A stretch of 30,493 nt of DNA from Thermoplasmata archaeon M9B2D (GTDB lineage: Archaea > Thermoplasmatota > E2 > DHVEG-1), in contig MUGD01000011.1 of the NCBI GenBank assembly GCA_002900555.1, forward strand, positions 1-30,493. The letters run 5' to 3'. Both the position numbers and the translations under genes were made by a program. Positions 24,828 through 30,493 of the stretch are shown piece by piece. Numbering within the stretch: the stretch's first letter is position 1; every line of letters starts with the position of its first letter. Under the pieces are notes generated by a model. That model saw only the letters and a program-made list of their open reading frames with translations, was not told the DNA's origin and searched no databases.

Positions 24828-26195
24828 TCACTGGACATCAGCAAGTTCCTCTTTTATTATACCATGAAGTCTTGTTCGAAGATTACCTGGTAGATCTGTT
24901 TTATAAATCTTAAAGAACGTGTCGCGCAGTTCATCCTCACGGGCAACTGCTTCTGAGAGGAACATTTTTTTAAACAGATCAATAAGCTGTCCTGTAACCC
25001 CGTTCGTATACGCCATATAAAACGCAAGTAACTGTTGGTCCCGTGCCTGAGTGCTTTTATCGTATCTGTCAATCTCAGGGTTCAAACCAAAAAGGGTATA
25101 ATAGTCCTTGAATCGTCGTGAGAGCATGCTATGAAGACCGATGCTTTTTACGTCAAAACCGTGTGCAAGCATAAGGATACTTAGCCGTGCGCATTTATTG
25201 CATGAGTGACACCAGCGTTTCCCGTTCGAACCATCTAGGCAATTACATGAAAACTGATATTTTGCTAGTTCTGGGTATCTTGAAAACAGGATTTTCACCT
25301 CTGCAATGTCGGTAAGAGGTTCGACTAAACTTATTACTCGATATCGTTTATTCAGAAGCTTTAGTTTTTTTTGTTGTTGATGTCGTGCTGTTGTTGTTTG
25401 GTCGTAGGAAGGAAATCCTATATAACCCTGTTTTGTTCGAAATGAAAAATTCATGTTTTGTTGATTTCCAAGCAACACCATCGATGCATTGTCGTGGAGA
25501 AATGGCAAGGCAAGAAAGCAAAATCCAGTTATCATATGTGTATACCCTAAACAGGTTGGAGATGTGTTCCAGGTTTCAAAGTCATTGAGTTTTTCGATGT
25601 AATTTGTGATAATATGTACATTGATATCAAAATCATTTTCTATCTTTTTTACTGTTTTAAGTGAAAAGCTGTTTTCATAGGGTGTCGTAGTATCATTTAT
25701 GTGAATCGGTGTTATATCTACATCAAGTTCTCGTGCCAGCCCCAGGGTAAGTAAACTGTCTTTGCCACATGATAGAAGAACTACTGCACCCTCACGTACA
25801 CTTGCCTCTGCATCGACAGCGCGTGTCCTTTCGAAAGAATACTCTATACTCTTGAATCGCTCAATTGTCTGCGGTATATCACACTCATAATCATCTGCGA
25901 TTCCTGGGATCTGATGTAAAATAATTTCCTTTAGCTCTTTTTCAAAAAGAGGTTGTGCTGTATTGTAGGTAAGGTTGTTGATGTCTGAAACAAGCGGCAT
26001 TGCTGCCGTTGATATGAAACCAAACTCTTGCGCAAAGAGGTTTTTTAACTTTGTAGGCAACAGATTCCATGTATTTTTTGGAAACATCAAATCATACGTT
26101 TTATCATGAAAACGAACAGCTAACCCACGTTTAGTCTTTTTAATAACAATCTTGTTAACATCCTTATTTTTTCTACTTTTGTGTTTTTGATACAT
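24828..26195 (-). CDS. PP-loop ATP pyrophosphatase superfamily protein with cysteine cluster (MurL-like)
   Basis: 455 residues. The nucleotide-binding PP-loop is SCGKDSLL (142-149), followed by a Rossmann-type domain with HINDTTTPYENS. The middle segment LLGNQQNMNFSF...FPSYDQT resembles the substrate region of MurL-type epimerases and related SGGKDS proteins. A cysteine cluster at Cys317, 319, 329, 332 and 335 (CNC...WCHSCNKC) probably binds zinc or an iron-sulfur cluster. Residues 1-135 lack a known domain. Such enzymes adenylate a carboxyl or carbonyl group; the substrate is not evident. The ATG at 26195 has only a distant AAGGG upstream. It is divergent from the PepE gene. Confidence 0.72.
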   Translation of the reverse strand: MYQKHKSRKNKDVNKIVIKKTKRGLAVRFHDKTYDLMFPKNTWNLLPTKLKNLFAQEFGFISTAAMPLVSDINNLTYNTAQPLFEKELKEIILHQIPGIADDYECDIPQTIERFKSIEYSFERTRAVDAEASVREGAVVLLSCGKDSLLTLGLARELDVDITPIHINDTTTPYENSFSLKTVKKIENDFDINVHIITNYIEKLNDFETWNTSPTCLGYTHMITGFCFLALPFLHDNASMVLLGNQQNMNFSFRTKQGYIGFPSYDQTTTARHQQQKKLKLLNKRYRVISLVEPLTDIAEVKILFSRYPELAKYQFSCNCLDGSNGKRWCHSCNKCARLSILMLAHGFDVKSIGLHSMLSRRFKDYYTLFGLNPEIDRYDKSTQARDQQLLAFYMAYTNGVTGQLIDLFKKMFLSEAVAREDELRDTFFKIYKTDLPGNLRTRLHGIIKEELADVQ

Positions 26196-26369
26196 ATAAG
26201 TTTTTTTTTCCCTTATCAGACTTTCACCACGTATAATTTTCCTACGTCACCAACATAGAAACAACTAACTTAAGTTTTACCTTCTATACACACTGGATCG
26301 GCTAAATTCATAAATTTGTGAACTAATGTATATTTTTTAATATTTTTTAAAAAGAAACTATCGCAATTC

Positions 26370-26377
26370 TTTTAATA
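26370..26377 (+). promoter_or_regulatory. TATA box for a leaderless PepE message
   Basis: TTTAATAA is centred 27 bases before ATG 26400 and there is no ribosome site, as expected for an archaeal leaderless transcript. Confidence 0.5.
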
Positions 26378-26399
26378 ACACACGGATTTCCCTACAGAT

Positions 26400-27119
26400 A
26401 TGACAAAAGAATTACTTCTCATAAGTAACTCCACGCTACACGGAGAATCGTATCTGCAACATTGTAAAAAAAACATCAAACAAACCCTCAGGGACTGCGA
26501 AAAGATTGCCTTTATCCCCTACGCAAGACCAAGTGGAATCACCCATGAAGAATATACTGTAATTGCTCAAAAAGTTTTTATGGAAATGGGATACAGATTG
26601 TTTGGTGTTCATGAACATAGAAATCCCGCACACGCACTCATCGATGCTGACGCGATTTTTATAGGAGGGGGTAACACCTTTGTTTTACTTACCATGCTTT
26701 ACAAGCATAACCTCATAGAGACCATCCGCCAAGAGGTAAAAAATGGAAAACCATATATTGGAACAAGCGCAGGGTCAAATGTTGCTGGCGCAACAATCCA
26801 GACCACAAATGATATGCCAATCATGTACCCACCCTCGTTTGACGCATTACACCTCGTGCCTTTTATCCTTAACCCGCATTATATCGATCCCGACCCAACC
26901 TCAACTCATATGGGTGAGACCCGGGAAACACGAATAAATGAATACCATGCGTTCAATGATAGAACCGTTGTAGGACTGCGAGAAGGATGCATGCTTGAAA
27001 TCACAGATAGTCATGTCATGCTGAAGGGGAGCACCAACGCTCGTGTTTTTCAAAAACAAAGACAACCTATCGAGTATCAGCCTGGGAACCATCTGGATTT
27101 TCTTCTTACGAGCAAATGA
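26400..27119 (+). CDS. pepE: Peptidase E (S51 family, alpha-aspartyl dipeptidase type)
   Basis: 239 residues, the expected length. The nucleophile elbow GTSAGSNVAG carries the catalytic serine, preceded by DAIFIGGGNTFVLL, and the histidine is in NPHYIDPDP; FDALHLVPF and GLREG are further family signatures. The enzyme hydrolyses dipeptides with an N-terminal aspartate, which other peptidases cut poorly, and acts in the cytoplasm with no signal peptide. In a genome with several exported proteases it would serve the last step of peptide use. It is transcribed alone, convergent with the small cysteine-rich gene. Confidence 0.92.
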   Translation: MTKELLLISNSTLHGESYLQHCKKNIKQTLRDCEKIAFIPYARPSGITHEEYTVIAQKVFMEMGYRLFGVHEHRNPAHALIDADAIFIGGGNTFVLLTMLYKHNLIETIRQEVKNGKPYIGTSAGSNVAGATIQTTNDMPIMYPPSFDALHLVPFILNPHYIDPDPTSTHMGETRETRINEYHAFNDRTVVGLREGCMLEITDSHVMLKGSTNARVFQKQRQPIEYQPGNHLDFLLTSK

Positions 27120-27245
27120 CCTATACCTAAAAAGCTTATGAAGCACGGTCCATCGATTCTTCTCCTTATAGTTCTATCAGGAGCCACCAAGTTATATCAG
27201 CAATGAGAACTTACATCGTGTCCATTGAATTGTTTCTATTATCGT

Positions 27246-27398
27246 TTATCGTTCTGTTTCGAAATCAGGGCAGTTTTCAACACAACCACCCAATGGTATC
27301 TCATTTCCTAAACGACACCGTTCGCTTTCCATATACTCATTTCCATCAAGGGTACCCGTTGGAACACGATATCGTTCAAGATATTTGCATATACTCAT
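27246..27398 (-). CDS. 50-residue cysteine-rich protein
   Basis: The minus strand from ATG 27398 encodes MSICKYLERYRV, a charged middle part (DGNEYMESERCRLG), and GGCVENCPDFETER before a TAA at 27246. Four cysteines (4, 28, 39, 43) form a C...C...CxxxCP pattern suited to one zinc ion or iron-sulfur cluster. GGAGTGAGAGGGT lies directly before the ATG, and TTTTTAAAGG at 27439-27448 is placed correctly for a promoter with a leader of about 20 bases. An 80-codon frame on the other strand covers the same bases but has a much poorer composition. The function is unknown. The neighbouring divergent gene encodes a cysteine-rich ferredoxin. Confidence 0.65.
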   Translation of the reverse strand: MSICKYLERYRVPTGTLDGNEYMESERCRLGNEIPLGGCVENCPDFETER

Positions 27399-27438
27399 AC
27401 CCTCTCACTCCCAACATGATGTTTCATATACAGGTATG

Positions 27439-27448
27439 CCTTTAAAAA
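27439..27448 (-). promoter_or_regulatory. Candidate promoter of the 50-residue protein
   Basis: On the minus strand TTTTTAAAGG lies about 46 bases before ATG 27398, placing the transcription start near 27417, ahead of the ribosome site at 27399-27411. Confidence 0.45.
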
Positions 27449-27478
27449 CATATCCCTGAGGGTGTAATAGAAGATTTT

Positions 27479-28345
27479 ATGAAATCGATACTCTTATTAT
27501 CCAGTAAAATATCAAAGAACTGGGCTATGACACCGACACGAAGGTTCGTCGTTTTTCTTGAAAAAATGTTTCCGTATCGATTCCTAGCTGTAAAGATCAC
27601 CAGGGTTCCCATATTACGGGACATCATCAATAAAATGCTCTTTGACAAGACAAACTTGACTGTGTTGCCTAAAGAATCTGTCCTAGAAATCAACCTCGAA
27701 AAACCGATTCAACCTCCAGATAGCATCGTTCTACCATCGCAAGTCGTTGAATATTTTATACGGAAAACAACCTATCGATTTATCATGAATTTCTGTATCT
27801 GCCGAGAGGCGATGGACTGTAAGAATCATTCAAAAGAGCTTGGATGTGTATTCCTTGGAGAAGCTGCACGTGGTATCAACCCGGAATTCGGACGAGAAGC
27901 AACAACAGAAGAGGCATTAGCATATGTGCAGAAATGCCGCTTAGAAGGATTGATTCATCTAATCGGGCGTGATAAAATCGATGAAACCTGGCTTGGTGTA
28001 GGATTAGAAGGAAAGCTTTTGACAATCTGTAATTGCTGCAGCTGCTGTTGTCTTTGGAAAATGCTATCCAACCTTGATCCAAAAATCAGAGCGAAAGTGA
28101 GGCGAATGCCGGGTATAGAAGTGACGGTGACAGAGAAATGCACAGGATGCGGAACATGCATGCAGCACTGTTTCATCAATGCCATATGCCTTCAAAATGG
28201 AAAGGCAGTCATCAGTGCCGACTGTAAAGGATGCGGCCGATGCGCGGAGCAGTGCCCAAACAATGCTATCGAAGTAACGATACAAGATTCACAGTTTGTT
28301 GAGAAGACAATTCATCGCATAGAATCGTCTGTCGATGTCTTGTAA
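27479..28345 (+). CDS. Cysteine-rich ferredoxin-type protein (2x[4Fe-4S] plus N-terminal cysteine motifs)
   Basis: 288 residues from ATG 27479. The C-terminal part is a standard two-cluster ferredoxin: Cys221, 224, 227, 231 and Cys249, 252, 255, 259. Before it lie two further cysteine groups: Cys106, 108, 114 and 123 (CICREAMDC...LGC), and CNCCSCCC at 184-191 with six cysteines in eight residues. These could hold another cluster or metal. The first ~100 residues are basic and hydrophobic without a clear membrane helix. An electron-transfer or redox role is clear, the partner is not. A 32-codon hydrophobic frame overlaps the stop codon as TAATG. I recognise the domain but not the specific family. 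Confidence 0.82.
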   Translation: MKSILLLSSKISKNWAMTPTRRFVVFLEKMFPYRFLAVKITRVPILRDIINKMLFDKTNLTVLPKESVLEINLEKPIQPPDSIVLPSQVVEYFIRKTTYRFIMNFCICREAMDCKNHSKELGCVFLGEAARGINPEFGREATTEEALAYVQKCRLEGLIHLIGRDKIDETWLGVGLEGKLLTICNCCSCCCLWKMLSNLDPKIRAKVRRMPGIEVTVTEKCTGCGTCMQHCFINAICLQNGKAVISADCKGCGRCAEQCPNNAIEVTIQDSQFVEKTIHRIESSVDVL

Positions 28346-28443
28346 TGAAAAAGATGCTCCTGTTTTTTATATCATGGTTCTTCATGTTTTTTAGAATGTG
28401 GTGTGGGGTGATTTATTTTATATTCATCACAGGAGTCGTTTAA
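28345..28443 (+). CDS. Possible 32-residue hydrophobic peptide overlapping the ferredoxin stop
   Basis: The ferredoxin stop TAA and an ATG share one base (TAATG), the geometry of translational coupling. The frame encodes MKKMLLFFISWFFMFF, then RMWCGVIYFIFITGVV, a single membrane-spanning helix with a basic N-terminus. The T-rich DNA is also what a terminator would look like, so Phe-rich translation may be accidental. Low confidence. Confidence 0.3.
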   Translation: MKKMLLFFISWFFMFFRMWCGVIYFIFITGVV

Positions 28444-28673
28444 GAACGCTCTGCTATCCCTAATAAGTACCCGTCCTATCGATACACAGATGTATGAAAC
28501 AGAGTTTAAAATATTTCAATATAAAAATACTTCATTGATTGACCTTATTATCTTTATCTGTGTATGTTGTTTGATGATCGTCGTAAATCATCATGTTTTA
28601 TTAATTCATATAAACATTTATATACCAATTCCTTCTGTATAATTTACATTTATTAGTTAGAAAGGGGTAACAT
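28444..28673. other. Intergenic region before the second C25 peptidase
   Basis: It holds the peptidase promoter (28617-28624) and ribosome site. CTCCTG near 28357 and CAGGAG near 28430 are complementary across about 70 bases, around an inner GTGAT/ATCAC pair, partly within the possible small frame. I see no other gene here. Confidence 0.4.
28617..28624 (+). promoter_or_regulatory. TATA box of the second C25 peptidase gene
   Basis: TTTATATA lies about 50 bases before ATG 28674; a start near 28647 gives a leader of about 27 bases containing the ribosome site AAAGGGGT at 28661-28668. Confidence 0.55.
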
Positions 28674-30493
28674 ATGAAGAAGAAACTCATAGGAATTTTT
28701 ATTTGTATATTAATGACAAGCAGTGCATTCATAACTAGTGCCGCGATAATAACAACCACGCAGGATGAAAGCATCGATGGCAATACAATCACTGTTATCA
28801 TCCCCGTTGGAACCTATCAAATTATAAAAGGGAAACAAGGGTATGAAGTAACCATCGAAAATTTTGGTCGATTACTTATACCAGGGAAACCAAACCTTCC
28901 ATCAAAGATCTTTTCTATTGCATTACCGCCGGGTGTAACAGTACAAGACGTAACATTTGAAGCCAAAGACAGCATCGTTGTTCCTGGAGAATATTATGTG
29001 GAACCTAACTCATTGCCAAGGGTTATCGGTGAGGAAGACCCAGTTCTCTTTGAGCGTGATCAACAACTATACCATGAGAACTATCAATCTACCTATGGAG
29101 TAAACGGCCCGTATCCAGCATCAATTGGTGAAATCATCGGAACAGGTGGATATCGTAAATATAACCTTATTGATGTCAGAATCAACCCTGTGATTTATTA
29201 TCCAATTTCTGGTGAATTGTTGTATCATCCAGAAATCATCGTCAAAGTACACTTCACACCTTCAGACCAGACATCCTCTGAAGATACAATGATTGATGCT
29301 CTTCCACGTACCGAACAAATCGCAAAAGAAATAATAATTAACTACGACCAAGCACAGAAGTGGTATCCAATTCTACCTAATGGAAGAGAACAATATAATT
29401 ATGTGATTATCACACTTGATTCATTGGTTTCTGCAGTAACACCCTTGGTAGACTGGGAAAGTGCAAAAGGAAAAAGTGTCAACGTTGTTACTACATCATG
29501 GATTAACAATAACTATGCAGGATATGATCTCGCTGCGAAAATGCGGGAGTTTTTGCGTGAAAAATACCCTTCAGGGGTATGGGGTATCGAGGACGTATGT
29601 CTTATCGGTGGATATGACGATGTGCCAATGCGACGAACAGCACAGAACACCGGATATGGACAGCCGGAAACTGACTATTATTATGCCGAGTTATCGCTTT
29701 CAGACAGCCAATCCTGGGATGCAAATGGAAATCATCTATATGGGGAAAATTCAGACCCTATTGACTTTATAGCTGAGGTAAACGTAGGTCGTATCCCCTG
29801 GAGCGACCCTGCAATTGTTCAAAGTATCTGTCTAAAATCCATTGCTTTTGAGCAAAATAACGATGTTTCATATAAGAAAAACATTCTTCTTCTTGCTGCT
29901 TTTTTCTGGTCCGATACCGATAACGCCGTACTGATGGAATACAAGACAAATCCAGTGAATTATCCCTGGATGTCAAACTGGACAAAAACACGGTTGTATG
30001 AGGATGATCAATCAGCATATCCATGTGATTATGATCTGAGTTATAACAATGTCAAATCAGTTTGGTCCACCGGGACCTATGCATTTGTGAATTGGGCGGG
30101 CCATGGATCACCTACTGCTTGCTATGAATACTATCCATCCCAGCCTTTTGTGAGTACCGATACATGTCCATTTTTAAACAATAATTATTCTGCTATCATC
30201 TTTGCTGATGCCTGCAGCAACTCAGATACTGACGCTCTCAATATTGGTCAAGCGATGCTTAAGCAGGGTGGCGTTGGTTTCCTTGGCGCGACAAAGGTTG
30301 CCTACGGAATGCACGCCTGGAATGATCCGTATGACGGATCCAGCCAATCCTTGGATTGTTTCTTCACAGAACGTGTAACCTCTGGAGAATATACACAAGG
30401 TGCTGCTCATCAATGGGCTTTACGACATATGTACGTCAATAATTTATGGTACTACGCGAAATACGAAATGTTCGAATGGGGGGCATTGTGGGG
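28674..30493 (+). CDS. Secreted C25 (gingipain-like) cysteine peptidase, 3' end beyond window
   Basis: 606 residues are visible. A signal peptide (MKKKLIGIFICILMTSSAFI, cleavage near residue 24) leads into a prodomain with the C25-typical GRLLIPGKPNLPSKIFSIAL. The caspase-fold domain starts near 240 (NYVIITLDSLV, DVCLIGGYDDVP). His477 in NWAGHGSPT and Cys514 in IIFADACSNSD form the catalytic pair. It is only distantly similar to the enzyme at 520-2886: the catalytic Cys context is ADACSNSD rather than SHACLTCQ, so the substrate preference probably differs. Whether it ends in the same PKD-plus-terminal module cannot be seen. The start has a clear ribosome site and TATA box. Confidence 0.92.
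   Translation, partial: MKKKLIGIFICILMTSSAFITSAAIITTTQDESIDGNTITVIIPVGTYQIIKGKQGYEVTIENFGRLLIPGKPNLPSKIFSIALPPGVTVQDVTFEAKDSIVVPGEYYVEPNSLPRVIGEEDPVLFERDQQLYHENYQSTYGVNGPYPASIGEIIGTGGYRKYNLIDVRINPVIYYPISGELLYHPEIIVKVHFTPSDQTSSEDTMIDALPRTEQIAKEIIINYDQAQKWYPILPNGREQYNYVIITLDSLVSAVTPLVDWESAKGKSVNVVTTSWINNNYAGYDLAAKMREFLREKYPSGVWGIEDVCLIGGYDDVPMRRTAQNTGYGQPETDYYYAELSLSDSQSWDANGNHLYGENSDPIDFIAEVNVGRIPWSDPAIVQSICLKSIAFEQNNDVSYKKNILLLAAFFWSDTDNAVLMEYKTNPVNYPWMSNWTKTRLYEDDQSAYPCDYDLSYNNVKSVWSTGTYAFVNWAGHGSPTACYEYYPSQPFVSTDTCPFLNNNYSAIIFADACSNSDTDALNIGQAMLKQGGVGFLGATKVAYGMHAWNDPYDGSSQSLDCFFTERVTSGEYTQGAAHQWALRHMYVNNLWYYAKYEMFEWGALW

Noticed and set aside
27203..27445. 80-codon plus-strand frame between pepE and the ferredoxin gene
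   Set aside because: It has no ribosome site, a composition rich in His, Phe and Tyr, and lies antisense to the better supported 50-residue gene.
1..30493. CRISPR array, transposase, integrase or attachment sites
   Set aside because: No regularly spaced repeats, no recombinase or transposase and no duplicated tRNA ends were seen, although two tRNA genes are present.

Overview
The window looks like a chromosome segment of an archaeon. Protein-coding starts are preceded either by GGAGG/GGTGA-type ribosome sites or by a TATA element about 27 bases upstream of a leaderless start. Several gene families are archaeal: pantoate kinase, Trm56, the four-subunit pyruvate:ferredoxin oxidoreductase, an Hjc-type resolvase and a PGF-CTERM surface protein. 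The C25 (gingipain-like) and M14 secreted peptidases with PKD-like domains, together with moderate to low GC, suggest Thermoplasmatota. A sediment lineage such as MBG-D (Thermoprofundales), known for exported gingipain-type proteases, is my best guess; this is inference, because no rRNA is present.

Layout. Positions 1-5400 (minus strand) hold the start of an exported protein cut by the window edge, a C25 cysteine peptidase and an M14 zinc carboxypeptidase. The two peptidases end in the same PKD-plus-terminal-domain module. Positions 5827-9776 (plus) are a signalling block: a protein of three copies of an unrecognised ~120-residue domain, a membrane histidine kinase, and a HAMP-PAS-PAS membrane protein without a kinase. 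Positions 9878-14889 (plus) carry a class I aminotransferase, a small unknown gene, an MTH1187-type thiamine-binding protein and porCDAB. Positions 14901-17440 (minus) carry pantoate kinase and CoaBC, which make CoA, the co-substrate of the oxidoreductase, plus a universal stress protein. Positions 17571-19956 hold the resolvase, two CBS-domain proteins and a helix-turn-helix/zinc-ribbon protein. Positions 20171-22194 (minus) hold a single-copy relative of the triple-repeat domain, a PGF-CTERM protein, a winged-helix regulator and tRNA-Val(CAC). Positions 22346-24549 (plus) hold a charged unknown protein, Trm56, an HD phosphohydrolase, tRNA-Leu(GAG) and a membrane-anchored LEA14-like protein. 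Positions 24828-28345 hold a PP-loop ATPase with a cysteine cluster, a PepE-type peptidase, a 50-residue cysteine-rich protein read here from the minus strand, and a cysteine-rich ferredoxin. A second C25 peptidase begins at 28674 and runs off the right edge.

Taken together the genes fit a heterotroph that degrades external protein (C25, M14), trims peptides (PepE), transaminates amino acids and oxidises the resulting 2-oxoacids to acyl-CoA with ferredoxin as electron acceptor (Por plus CoA synthesis). The least explained items are the repeated domain beside the sensor kinase and on the opposite strand 13 kb away, the shared C-terminal module of the peptidases, and two small reading frames at 27246-27398 and 28345-28443.
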